This document shows, piece after piece, positions 25,404 to 33,520 of a stretch of DNA of 40,191 nt. The stretch is from a bacterium (GTDB taxonomy: Bacteria; Actinomycetota; Acidimicrobiia; Spongiisociales; JAENVV01): NCBI GenBank assembly GCA_024641305.1, contig JAHEDI010000030.1:1-40191 (forward strand), read 5' to 3'. The translations under genes were made by a program, and so were the position numbers. Under the pieces are notes generated by a model. The model was not told the DNA's origin. It did not search any database and saw only the letters and a program-made list of their open reading frames with translations. The number at the start of each line of letters is the position of its first letter. Position 1 is the first letter of the stretch.

Positions 25404-26452
25404 TGCCGCTCGATACGGTCGAACACCTTCACGAACATCTTCGCCTGGCGGGCATTGTTGAACTAACGACGATTCCCACCTATCTGTACGCTATGTACTC
25501 GCTCGACGACCCGACGTCGGATGCGGCCAAGCTCATTCGAAGCGTGGCCGTTGAAGAGATGCTTCATCTGGCCCTCGTCGGCAACCTGCTTCTTGGAACC
25601 GGTGGTGAACCAAAGTTCTACGCGCCTGAAAGTATTCCGAGTTATCCCCTCGCCTTGCCGCATCATGTTCCTGAAACCATTGTGAGCCTTGAGCCATGTT
25701 CGCGAGGGGTAATCCGCGACCTCTTTATGGTGATCGAGCAGCCTGCTGAACTCGGAGCCCCTGCCGAAGCCGATGAGTACGAAACGCTGGGTCAGTTCTA
25801 CTCAGCCATCGAGCTAGCGGTTAAAGAACTTGAGCCGTTTGACAATCCGCGACTCGACCGTCAGCTATCGGATTCCGCCTTTTACAATCCGGTGAAGTTC
25901 GACACCGCTGACAGTGGAGGCCTGGTCGGAATCCACGACTGTGACACGGCGATGGCCGCGATGGAGATCATCATTCACCAGGGCGAAGGCGTCGGCGATC
26001 ATCATTACGCCGATCCTGACCACCGGGAGTTGACCCACTACTACAAGTTCGAACAACTGGCCGACGGGGTCGTGGAGATTGGACTGGTCAGGCCGGTGAT
26101 GTCGAATCCACATGTTACTGACTTCCCGCCTTACATCCGTCCGGTGGCGACCCTGGCGAATGCTTTGTACTCATTTGTCTTGTATGTGATGGATGAGCTG
26201 TACGCTCCGGGGGCCGACGCCAACGCACTGATCTCGGACTTGTACGGAGCGATGGCCGGGTTGCTGTCGCCGGTCGCTCACTATTTGACCACCCTCGATG
26301 TCGGTGGCGATTATGTAGCGTCTCCGACATTTGAGTTCTACGAGTTCGCCGGAGCGCCCCGAGCCGAGATTGTCGCCTTGGCACAGGCGCTGGTTGGCGA
26401 TCATCCGCATCTTGAGCCGGTCATTCATCAGATCGTCAAGCGCTGGGGCTGA
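25403..26452 (+). CDS. Ferritin-like protein (VioB/RebD N-domain-like, PF12902 type)
   Basis: This 349-aa protein matches the ferritin-like domain also found in iminophenyl-pyruvate dimer synthases. The first helix has LAGIVELTTIPTYLYAMYSL with Glu near residue 19, and the second has SVAVEEMLHLALVGNLLLG with the E-x-x-H pair; further candidate ligands are in MEIIIHQGEGVGDHHYADP. The helix pairs suggest a di-iron site. The tryptophan-dimer chemistry of VioB/RebD is not implied, because no pigment genes are nearby and this length is far shorter than VioB. It starts inside the stop of the double-CDGSH gene (TGATG) and is probably co-transcribed. Confidence 0.8.
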   Translation: MPLDTVEHLHEHLRLAGIVELTTIPTYLYAMYSLDDPTSDAAKLIRSVAVEEMLHLALVGNLLLGTGGEPKFYAPESIPSYPLALPHHVPETIVSLEPCSRGVIRDLFMVIEQPAELGAPAEADEYETLGQFYSAIELAVKELEPFDNPRLDRQLSDSAFYNPVKFDTADSGGLVGIHDCDTAMAAMEIIIHQGEGVGDHHYADPDHRELTHYYKFEQLADGVVEIGLVRPVMSNPHVTDFPPYIRPVATLANALYSFVLYVMDELYAPGADANALISDLYGAMAGLLSPVAHYLTTLDVGGDYVASPTFEFYEFAGAPRAEIVALAQALVGDHPHLEPVIHQIVKRWG

Positions 26453-26462
26453 CTGCCAAGCG

Positions 26463-26855
26463 TCAGGCGTGCTCCCAATGTGAAACACGATCAATCGTGA
26501 CGACGATCCACGGTCCATCGGGTGGCTGCTCGCGGTATTGGGGGTACTTTTCGACAAGGGCTGCTTGCCATTCCGGCTCCGCTTGATCGACGATTTGAGC
26601 TTCTCCGTCAACTCGTACCCACCACAGCTGAGACCAGTCTTCGGCGTCGTGATGCACGAGGATCGATACCGCCGGGTTGAGGCGAATATTCTCCAGTCGG
26701 GTCAGCATGCGGGTGGATTTCGGTTTTTGATCGACCGCGGTGACGAGCTGATCGCCCACGAGCGCATAGACGATCGGAACTGCGTGTGGGCGCCCATTGG
26801 CTCGCACGCTGGTGAGGATTCCGAACCGTGCCTGGCGGAGCTGATCGAACGGCAT
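26463..26855 (-). CDS. PPOX-class pyridoxamine-phosphate-oxidase-fold protein, Rv0121-like
   Basis: This 130-aa split-barrel flavin/F420-binding protein has VRANGRPHAVPIVYAL, TAVDQKPKSTRMLTRLENI, NPAVSILVHHDAEDWSQLWW and a WEHA tail, all typical of the mycobacterial Rv0121 (TIGR03668) family. The family is thought to use coenzyme F420, which would agree with an actinobacterial host. The N-terminus looks slightly short compared with relatives. It converges on the ferritin-like gene (10-bp gap) and is divergent from DinB (29-bp gap), so the promoters are packed tightly. Confidence 0.85.
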   Translation of the reverse strand: MPFDQLRQARFGILTSVRANGRPHAVPIVYALVGDQLVTAVDQKPKSTRMLTRLENIRLNPAVSILVHHDAEDWSQLWWVRVDGEAQIVDQAEPEWQAALVEKYPQYREQPPDGPWIVVTIDRVSHWEHA

Positions 26856-26884
26856 GTTGTCAGATTAACCGGTAGTTTGTTGCC

Positions 26885-27340
26885 ATGAACATTGCAGATG
26901 ACCTGGCCTCCGGATTCGCTCGCAACACGGGATATCTCGTTCGGCAAATCGCAGGATTGGACCATGCAACGAGTCTTATTCAACACGACGGCGTCAACTG
27001 TCTCAACTGGACGGTGGGTCACATCGTCAATTACCGCAATGTGATACTTCACTTGCTCGGGGCGGACCGAATCGACTGGACCGACGCCCGGTACGACCGC
27101 GAGTCGGAACCGATCACGGGTGATGGACCGGATGTCGTACCGTTCGATGAAATCAAAGAGTTGCTGGTCGCATCCGGTGAGGCGCTGGCCAGGTCACTCC
27201 GGGCGTCGACCGACGTCGACCTTCAGCGTTTGGTCGAGTCCGGCGACCAAGAGGTGGCGGTGGGGTCAAGGATCCAGTTCTATTTCTTCCATGACACCCT
27301 CCACGTCGGGCAGGCTGACGTCCTGGCTGGGATCAGCTGA
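26885..27340 (+). CDS. DinB-family protein
   Basis: This 151-aa four-helix-bundle protein has the typical NWTVGHIVNYRN helix with His near residue 46 and a C-terminal FFHDTLHVGQADVL helix with two further His, giving the three-histidine metal site of DinB/YfiT proteins. Members include mycothiol- or bacillithiol-dependent transferases and damage-inducible proteins of unknown activity. No LexA box is seen before it. It is followed one base later by an SDR gene on the same strand, so the two form an operon. Confidence 0.85.
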   Translation: MNIADDLASGFARNTGYLVRQIAGLDHATSLIQHDGVNCLNWTVGHIVNYRNVILHLLGADRIDWTDARYDRESEPITGDGPDVVPFDEIKELLVASGEALARSLRASTDVDLQRLVESGDQEVAVGSRIQFYFFHDTLHVGQADVLAGIS

Positions 27341-27341
27341 C

Positions 27342-28268
27342 GTGCGGGTGTTTCTGGCCGGAGGGACCGGCGTTATTGGACCGGTTTTGATCGATCGGCT
27401 CCAGGCGGGCGGGCACACTGTGATTGCGATGACCCGTTCAGATGCCAAGGCCGAACAGTTGGCGGCGGTCGGTTGTGAAGTGGTCAGAGGAGATGCTCTG
27501 AATCCTGAGACACTCAAGCGAGTGGCGGTCGAGGCGCGACCCGAAGTCATCATTAATCAACTGACCAGTCTTCCGAAGTCGTTGATGAATCCGCTTCAGG
27601 CCAATAGTGACGGCAAGCTGACCAACCAACTTCGGGTGTTGGGGGCGCCTGCCCTGGCTTCGGCTGCCCGGGAGACCGGTGCCAGGTTGATCGCTCAATC
27701 GATTGCTTTTGCCCAGAAGCCGGGAAGTGGCATACGCAAAGAGGACGATCCTCTCTATTTGACCGCTCCGGCCGGCCATCGGTCGGTCATCAAAGCGATC
27801 GGCATTCTTGAGGAGGCCACGCTGGCGGCTGGCGGGGTGGTGCTGCGCTACGGACACTTCTATGGCCCGGGCACCTATTTCGCTCCCGACGGCGCCTACA
27901 CCGTGATGCTGCGCAAGAGAATGCTCCCGATTGTCGGACAAGGGCGGGGTTCGTTCCACATGCTTCACCTCGATGATGCTGCCGAGGCAACCATCAAAGC
28001 CATCGGAGCGCCGACGGGTGTCTACAACGTCACCGATGACGTACGAGTCACGGCCGGGGAGCTGCTGCCGTGGATGGCCAGAGAGATCGGAGCGCCGGTG
28101 CCGCTCAGGGTTCCACCGATCACGTTCGCGTTGGGGCCGCTGACCATTCTCAGGTATCTGATTGATGAACAGCCGGCAGTTTCCAATCAGAGGGCCAAGG
28201 GCATCTTCGGATGGCTGCCGAAGCATCCCGACTGGCATGAGCCTCTGGCCGAACTACTCCGCCGTTAG
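27342..28268 (+). CDS. Atypical extended SDR / NAD-dependent epimerase-dehydratase-like protein
   Basis: This 308-aa protein starts at a GTG one base after the DinB stop. The Rossmann motif VFLAGGTGVIGPVL (residues 3-16) is clear, and RYGHFYGPGTYF matches the conserved region of extended SDRs. The catalytic YxxxK is not intact: the equivalent site reads HRSVIKA, leaving Lys but no Tyr. This places it in the atypical SDR group that includes redox sensors and regulators. The open frame extends upstream through DinB, but that part is out of frame with any homology. Function is unknown. It converges on the cupin gene with a 4-bp overlap. Confidence 0.85.
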   Translation: MRVFLAGGTGVIGPVLIDRLQAGGHTVIAMTRSDAKAEQLAAVGCEVVRGDALNPETLKRVAVEARPEVIINQLTSLPKSLMNPLQANSDGKLTNQLRVLGAPALASAARETGARLIAQSIAFAQKPGSGIRKEDDPLYLTAPAGHRSVIKAIGILEEATLAAGGVVLRYGHFYGPGTYFAPDGAYTVMLRKRMLPIVGQGRGSFHMLHLDDAAEATIKAIGAPTGVYNVTDDVRVTAGELLPWMAREIGAPVPLRVPPITFALGPLTILRYLIDEQPAVSNQRAKGIFGWLPKHPDWHEPLAELLRR

Positions 28269-28750
28269 TTCAGCGGGTGTAGTTGGCCAAGCGGTGGGCC
28301 GAGCACGTCCATCCAGGAGTTGTTGGCGATCTCCCGGTATCGATCTGGATCGGCCGGCCCGTCAGGCAGTGCGGCGTGTTCTTCAAAGAATCGTTCCATC
28401 CCCGACGGTGTGAACATCACGAGCAGCCTGCCTGGCGAGTCGCTCACATTCTGGAAGCAGTGGGCGGTTCGGCGAGGAACAAAACAGAACGACCCGGGTT
28501 CGGCCATGAAGATTCGGTCGTCGGCAATGAATCGGAAAGCCCCTTCGAGGATGTACCACATCTCGTCTTCGCGTCGATGTGAATGAAGGGGCGGTCCTTC
28601 TTTAGGGCCGATGCCGACTTCGAGGAGCGTGAACGATCCGTTGGTGGTGTCGGTGTTCGCTTTGACGGTGGCGGGTCCTCCGGCCGGCCCCCGAATGACG
28701 TGGCCCTCTCCGGGAGGCACGATGAACGCTGAGACCTTTGAATCGAACAC
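28265..28750 (-). CDS. Cupin-domain protein
   Basis: This 161-aa single cupin has motif 1 PPLHSHRREDEMWYILEG (His, His and Glu ligands) and motif 2 ending in PRRTAHCFQN with the last His. The barrel spans about residues 35-120, followed by a 40-residue C-terminal tail common in quercetinase-like or mannose-isomerase-like small cupins. The metal and substrate are unknown. It appears monocistronic, with an 84-bp gap to the HAAS gene upstream. Confidence 0.85.
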   Translation of the reverse strand: MFDSKVSAFIVPPGEGHVIRGPAGGPATVKANTDTTNGSFTLLEVGIGPKEGPPLHSHRREDEMWYILEGAFRFIADDRIFMAEPGSFCFVPRRTAHCFQNVSDSPGRLLVMFTPSGMERFFEEHAALPDGPADPDRYREIANNSWMDVLGPPLGQLHPLN

Positions 28751-28834
28751 GAGCAGCCTCCTGGTTTGGGCCGACGCTGTGGCGGCGTCAGCAGAGGCTA
28801 CCCGCCGTCGGAATGGTGATTCGGGCGTTTGCGG

Positions 28835-29392
28835 CTATTCCTTATCGGCTCGAATCAGCGATCGGATGAGCCACGCCAAAACCACGAACGGTGCCGCAAC
28901 GAACAAGATCACGCCGAGCGCTTGTAGGGCTCCGTTAGAGGCTGCTTCATTGGCGCTGCTTGATGCCCGGAGGCTTATCACCGGGATGACCAGCATGCCG
29001 AACCAGCCAAACGGCCAGACCAGGGTGGTCAGTAGTTTCTGGGCTTTGGACCACACCGGCGACATCCACACCAGCGCGACCCCGACGACCCAACCGATGA
29101 TCGGGATGAGGGAACCGACGCTGATCAAGATCAGACCGAATACTTCTTTGGTTCGATTCGGCCCCCCGACGACCGCTTGTGCCCCGGCTTCGGACGCGAT
29201 CAACTCGGGAGAACCGAGCCGTTCGAGAACGGTACGAACCTCGGCTTCGTCAGCCCCGGGTGGCAGAGCTTGTTCAATGTGCGACTCGAGATCATCAACA
29301 ATGGAGGCTTGTCGGCTCGGTGGTAGGGACCGGGTGGCCGCTCGAACCGAATTGAGGTAGTCGTCGATAAGGGTTTGGTTGGTCGATTGCAT
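28835..29392 (-). CDS. HAAS-domain membrane protein, PadR partner
   Basis: This 185-aa protein has an N-terminal HAAS (DUF1700-like) domain of about 65 residues (LIDDYLNSVRAATRSLPPSR ... VRTVLERLGSPELIASEAG) followed by three or four membrane spans. The LERLGSPE turn is the hallmark of this domain. Such proteins are regularly encoded directly after a PadR regulator and are thought to sense envelope state. Here the PadR gene ends 6 bp upstream on the same strand. Confidence 0.85.
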   Translation of the reverse strand: MQSTNQTLIDDYLNSVRAATRSLPPSRQASIVDDLESHIEQALPPGADEAEVRTVLERLGSPELIASEAGAQAVVGGPNRTKEVFGLILISVGSLIPIIGWVVGVALVWMSPVWSKAQKLLTTLVWPFGWFGMLVIPVISLRASSSANEAASNGALQALGVILFVAAPFVVLAWLIRSLIRADKE

Positions 29393-29398
29393 GAGCTT

Positions 29399-29752
29399 TC
29401 ATTCTCCTGACGCGGATAGGACTTTGTCGACGGTGTCTCGAAACCGAGCCCAGTCATTACGAAACGCATCCAGCGCTGCCACGCCGGCGCTGGTCAGTGA
29501 GTAGTACTTGCGGGGTCGATTTGAACCCTCTTGTTTCCAGTTGGTGTTGACCAGTCCAGCGTCGTTGAGTCGTCCGAGCAGCGGATACATGGTTCCCTCG
29601 CTCGTTACCAGACCATCGTGGCTGGCCAGGGTCTCCACCAACTGGAAGCCATACATCTCTTCAGTAGAGAGCAGCGACATTACGCAGTACTCGACGACCC
29701 CTCGTCTGAGTTCGGTGAGGCCGGGACCTTGATACTTAGCCATGCGTGGCAT
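29399..29752 (-). CDS. PadR-family transcriptional regulator
   Basis: This 117-aa winged helix protein shows the PadR core: LRRGVVEYCVMSLLSTEEMYGFQL is the first helix region (about 14-37), SEGTMYPLLGRLNDAGLV the recognition helix (51-68), and RPRKYYSLTSAG the wing (79-90). Two starts are possible, 29752 and 29743. The first has AAGGT five bases upstream and is preferred. That ribosome site is part of a perfect palindrome at 29756-29772, so binding there would block both transcription and translation initiation. It heads a two-gene operon with the HAAS membrane protein. Confidence 0.92.
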   Translation of the reverse strand: MPRMAKYQGPGLTELRRGVVEYCVMSLLSTEEMYGFQLVETLASHDGLVTSEGTMYPLLGRLNDAGLVNTNWKQEGSNRPRKYYSLTSAGVAALDAFRNDWARFRDTVDKVLSASGE

Positions 29753-29755
29753 GAT

Positions 29756-29772
29756 ACCTTGTCTGACAAGGT
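29756..29772. promoter_or_regulatory. Perfect palindrome, probable PadR operator
   Basis: ACCTTGTC-T-GACAAGGT is a perfect 8+1+8 inverted repeat. It ends 4 bp from the PadR start codon and contains the PadR Shine-Dalgarno (AAGGT on the minus strand). The position and symmetry suit an autorepressor binding site for the dimeric PadR protein. Confidence 0.65.
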
Positions 29773-29840
29773 TTGACTCGAAAAAGGTCAGATTCTTCCG
29801 AGAAATATTTCAAATGGAGCAGCGGGCGCGATCCGGTGTG

Positions 29841-30551
29841 TCAGGCGTGCTGGATCAGGTCGTCGAACAAACCCTGCTGGGTGGGATCTCGGTGGGCAGT
29901 CACTTCAGGATGCCATTGGACGGCAACCAGCCACGGATGGCCGGGTAGCTCGACCGCCTCGACGATTCCGTCCGGGGCGAGGGCCGTGACCACCAATCTT
30001 TCGGCTACCCGATCAAGTGCCTGATGGTGCCCCGAGTAAGTGACGACCCGTTCGGTTCCCATGGCCTTGGCAACCGCTGAACCGGGGGTGGCCTCGATGG
30101 CATGGGTTGTCCAAAAGCCGTTTTCGTCCCGGTGGATGTCAGTCTCGACAACATCTGGCAGATGTGCGTGAAGGGTTCCGCCCAGACCGACGTTGAGTAC
30201 CTGGATACCCCGACAGACCAACAGGGCCGGAATGGTCGACTCGACGAGCGACGTCGTGATTTCAAATTCGGATTGATCGCGCTCCAATGCGGCCGTTTGC
30301 ACCCGTGGATCTTCATGGCCGCCATAGCGGGAGGGGGCAACGTCGGTGCCTCCGGACATGACAACTCCATCGAGCTTGTCTAACCAGCGGGCCGTGTGAG
30401 GTTCTCCGGGAGGCAAGAGAACGGGCACGCCTCCGGCTCGCCGTACGGCGTCGACGTAGTCGGTGGGTACGGAGTAGTGAGTGGCGTAGTGTGCAGAAGG
30501 GGAGGGGTGCTCGGTTCTGTCGTAGGTTGTTATTCCGATGAGCGGTTGCAT
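29841..30551 (-). CDS. Gamma-glutamyl-GABA hydrolase-like class I amidotransferase (PuuD-type, peptidase C26)
   Basis: This 236-aa enzyme has the C26 glutaminase layout. VVMSGGTDVAPSRYG (63-77) is the oxyanion region, the nucleophile is Cys113 in LLVCRGIQVLN, and VQWHPE supplies His214 and Glu216. PuuD removes glutamate from gamma-glutamyl-GABA in putrescine breakdown. No other puu genes are present here, so the exact substrate could be another gamma-glutamyl amide. It is divergent from the small membrane protein at 30638. Confidence 0.9.
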   Translation of the reverse strand: MQPLIGITTYDRTEHPSPSAHYATHYSVPTDYVDAVRRAGGVPVLLPPGEPHTARWLDKLDGVVMSGGTDVAPSRYGGHEDPRVQTAALERDQSEFEITTSLVESTIPALLVCRGIQVLNVGLGGTLHAHLPDVVETDIHRDENGFWTTHAIEATPGSAVAKAMGTERVVTYSGHHQALDRVAERLVVTALAPDGIVEAVELPGHPWLVAVQWHPEVTAHRDPTQQGLFDDLIQHA

Positions 30552-30637
30552 GGTCGCCGATTGTATCGGACCACCAAAAGTCGGACATATCTAGGCCCTC
30601 CTGCGGGACCGGTGACATCGTTCTAGTGTGACCACCC

Positions 30638-31135
30638 ATGGATCACGAACCGTCCGAACCCGGCCAACGAAAGGCCGTCACCTTTGTGGTGATCGCCGCT
30701 CTGTTCGTGACCATGCTCGGCGGAGCTGTGGTGATCTGGCGGTCGTCGGCAGACTCCACTGTTGCGCTCGAAAACGATCTTGCTCGAGTATTCGACGACA
30801 CCTTCGGCGGACGGGCCGATCAATCTTGGTGCGAAGGCGAGTGCTCCGTGACAGGGCACGAATGGCACACCCAGGGGGCGGCACTGCTGGTCGCAGAAAT
30901 GGTTGCCGAAGAGGTCCGTACGGTTGGCGCGGAGGGTTTTGTCGAGTCAGGCGGAACCGGTGCGGCGTTGGTGCGAATTTCAAAAGGGACGGCTGACATT
31001 GTGGTCGGGGTGACTGACTCGACCTGGTACCACGCTACGGCGGACGCCGACGGGGTCTCAGTCTGGTTCACCTCGGTGACGGCCCTCGACGAACAAGAAA
31101 GCGCCAGTCGGATTGTCGTTAGTGTCACACCATGA
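30638..31135 (+). CDS. Small membrane-anchored protein of unknown function
   Basis: This 165-aa protein has a charged 12-residue start, one membrane span (VTFVVIAALFVTMLGGAVVI, about 14-33) and an extracytoplasmic part of about 130 residues containing a CEGEC cysteine pair that could form a disulfide. I recognise no family. The stop overlaps the ATG of the DUF885 gene (ATGA), so the two are translationally coupled and may work together. The base composition looks like the neighbours. Confidence 0.7.
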   Translation: MDHEPSEPGQRKAVTFVVIAALFVTMLGGAVVIWRSSADSTVALENDLARVFDDTFGGRADQSWCEGECSVTGHEWHTQGAALLVAEMVAEEVRTVGAEGFVESGGTGAALVRISKGTADIVVGVTDSTWYHATADADGVSVWFTSVTALDEQESASRIVVSVTP

Positions 31136-32775
31136 CGACCGCATCTGAACTCGCTGACGCCTATTGGCAGTATCGCAAGCAGACCAACCATTTCGCCGGA
31201 CTCATGCGCGGAGACCTGACCTACCTTGAACGCTGGACCGACCTGTCGGCTGCGGGGACCCTGGCGGCCGTTGCCAGGTATGAGGCGTTCGCTGCCGAGG
31301 CTCGGAGTCTGGTGACAGACAACCTGACCGATGAGGTTCTCGCAGCCACCGTGGCTGCTTCAGCCACGAGCGACGCCCTGACATACGCTGCCCAAGCCGA
31401 ACTACTCGGACCCAACATGCAAATGGGGGTGGTTTCGTGGCTCCTGCCCGGCCTGACGGTTCAGCCTTTGGTCACTGCCGATCATGGTGACAGGTACCTC
31501 GCGAAAATTGAGGCGTTCCCGAAGTTCGTCGCTCAGTTGATCGATCGGTTGCGGGAAGGGTCCGTTTCGGGGAGGGTCCCTTTGGCGCGACACGCAGCCG
31601 ATACCGCCGCCCGCTTGACAGCGTTGTTGGCTGCCCGGGATGAACCGTTTGCCCAGCAAGCTGCGCCTCTTGAGTTCGATTCGTCCGATGCGGTTGCGTG
31701 GAAGCGGGACCTTGCCAGGCTCATCGAGTCGCACTTGAAACCAGCTCTCCAGTTACTGGTCGAAGAACTCATCAACACAACCGTTCCCGCCGGCCGTCCC
31801 GACGACCGGCCAGGGCTGGTTCACCTCACGGGGGGCATTGAGCTGTACCGGCGCCTTGTCAAAGCCCACACGACCCTCGATGTCACGCCCGAGCACGTCC
31901 ATGCGGTTGGCCTGGAGCAGGTTGCCAGGCTGGAAGCCGAATACGCGCAACTAGCCGGTCCGCTGCTCGGAGTGATGGATATCGACGAAATCTACGAACG
32001 GCTCCGCACCGATGACTCACTGCACCATCACGACGCTGGGTCGATCATCGCCGACGCACTTCGAGCATTCGAGAAGGCCAAAGCGGCTATGGGGGGCTGG
32101 TTTGGCACCCTGCCCAAGGCCGATTGTCTTGCCAGTGCGACCGAGGTCGGGGCGCTCGCCTACTACCGCACTCCCAGTGAGGACGGGACCCAACCTGGCC
32201 ACTTCTTCTTCAACACATCCGAACCGACGATGTGGGCAACCTTCCAGGTGGCGGCCATCGCCTATCACGAAGGAATTCCCGGGCATCATTTGCAGCTGGC
32301 GCTCGGGATGGAAAACGATCGTGTGCACCTATTGCATCGCCACCTGTACCTGCCGGGCTTTGGCGAAGGGTGGGGCTTGTACACCGAACGGCTCGCCGAC
32401 GAGATGGGCCTGTACGAGGACGACTGGGAACGGGTTGGGATGCTCTTCGCCGATTCCCTTCGGGCCTGCCGCCTGGTGGTCGATACGGGAATGCACGCCC
32501 TTGGCTGGACCCGTCAACAGGCGATCGATTACATGGTCGATCACTCTCCGATGGCGGTCTACGAGATCGAACAAGAGATTGATCGGTATATCGGAGCGCC
32601 CGGCCAGGCGACCAGCTACATGATGGGCCGACTCGAGATCGACTCGATCCGGGCCGACACAAAGCAACGACTCGGAGAGAGGTTCGACATCAAGGCGTTT
32701 CACGACGCGGTGCTGAGCAACGGAACCGTACCGCTTCCGGTTCTCAAGACCATCGTTACCGCCAGGCTTCCCTAA
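31132..32775 (+). CDS. DUF885-family putative metallopeptidase
   Basis: This 547-aa protein has the DUF885 core. The helix AIAYHEGIPGHHLQLAL (residues 375-391) contains an H-E-G-I-P-G-H-H motif that resembles, but does not match, HExxH zinc sites. Another conserved block is GFGEGWGLYTERLADEMG with a possible third ligand Glu. No signal peptide is seen. The C-terminal PGQATSYMMGRLEI block is also characteristic of the family. Activity has seldom been tested; zinc peptidase action is inferred from fold. It is coupled to the small anchored protein upstream by a 4-bp overlap. Confidence 0.88.
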   Translation: MTTASELADAYWQYRKQTNHFAGLMRGDLTYLERWTDLSAAGTLAAVARYEAFAAEARSLVTDNLTDEVLAATVAASATSDALTYAAQAELLGPNMQMGVVSWLLPGLTVQPLVTADHGDRYLAKIEAFPKFVAQLIDRLREGSVSGRVPLARHAADTAARLTALLAARDEPFAQQAAPLEFDSSDAVAWKRDLARLIESHLKPALQLLVEELINTTVPAGRPDDRPGLVHLTGGIELYRRLVKAHTTLDVTPEHVHAVGLEQVARLEAEYAQLAGPLLGVMDIDEIYERLRTDDSLHHHDAGSIIADALRAFEKAKAAMGGWFGTLPKADCLASATEVGALAYYRTPSEDGTQPGHFFFNTSEPTMWATFQVAAIAYHEGIPGHHLQLALGMENDRVHLLHRHLYLPGFGEGWGLYTERLADEMGLYEDDWERVGMLFADSLRACRLVVDTGMHALGWTRQQAIDYMVDHSPMAVYEIEQEIDRYIGAPGQATSYMMGRLEIDSIRADTKQRLGERFDIKAFHDAVLSNGTVPLPVLKTIVTARLP

Positions 32776-32793
32776 CCGAAAAGGTCAGCCGGG

Positions 32794-33384
32794 TCAGAAA
32801 CCGGGGTCGCCATTGCAGGCAACAATCCGTTCGATGGCATAGAGCTCGCCTGGTTGATCGGCGTCCTCGATCGACTCCGAGTAATGAATGATTCGGAGGT
32901 CGGAAAAGGCTCTGAGGTATTCGCCCTGTTCGAGCCGGAAGTCATCGGTGGGGGGACCCGCAACGTTCAGGTGGGTTCTGAAGTGATGCTCAGCAATCAG
33001 CCAGCCATCCGGTCTTAGCGCCACCACCAGTTTGGGCCAAAGTTGTTCGCTCCGGAACCGGAAGTTCGTGATGAGGTCATAAGCGTGGAGTCCGAGATTC
33101 TGAGTGTCGAGATCGGCGACTTGCCAGTCGATCGTCAGACCCCGTTCGGATGCCGTTTTGTGGCCCATGGCGATCGCCGTTTCGGAAATATCGATCCCCA
33201 CCGTCTCGAAACCCGCCTCGGCTAGGGCAAGAGTATTGCGACCGGCCCCACACGCCACGTCGAGAGCTCGTCCAACGGGGACTCTGGGCAGCCACTCGGC
33301 CAGAAACGGTGAGGTCCAGTCACGCGGCTGATAGCCGCCCGAAGAGTACCGATGTTCCCACTTCGCTTTTTCGTCGCTGGCCAC
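32794..33384 (-). CDS. Class I SAM-dependent methyltransferase (TehB-like)
   Basis: This protein of about 196 aa has the SAM-binding motif ALDVACGAGRNTLALAEAGF and motif II GIDISETAI. A WEHRYSSGGYQPRDW start is shared with TehB-like/thiol methyltransferase groups. The substrate is unknown. The start is uncertain: I use the GTG at 33384 because homology begins right after it; an ATG at 33444 in the same frame would add 20 residues, but neither has a clear ribosome site. It is divergent from the double substrate-binding lipoprotein and convergent with DUF885 (18-bp gap). Confidence 0.85.
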   Translation of the reverse strand: MASDEKAKWEHRYSSGGYQPRDWTSPFLAEWLPRVPVGRALDVACGAGRNTLALAEAGFETVGIDISETAIAMGHKTASERGLTIDWQVADLDTQNLGLHAYDLITNFRFRSEQLWPKLVVALRPDGWLIAEHHFRTHLNVAGPPTDDFRLEQGEYLRAFSDLRIIHYSESIEDADQPGELYAIERIVACNGDPGF

Positions 33385-33520
33385 AGATCGAGTGTACGCC
33401 GACTCGCAGTCCTGCTGCGGCCGGCGCTGGTGGATGACGGTCAATCAGCTGGCCGGTGGCAGTTTTCCTCTCCACTCGGTATTGTCCTGAATGCCCGGAT
33501 GGGCTTACTCGGAGGAAACA

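Noticed and set aside
26440-26490. Small inverted repeat between the convergent ferritin-like and PPOX genes as a terminator
   Set aside because: The stem is only 5 bp (CTGAC/GTCAG) with an 8-base loop and no T-run.
27438-28238. Minus-strand frame of 266 codons opposite the SDR gene
   Set aside because: No recognisable motif; the plus strand has a clear Rossmann protein coupled to DinB.
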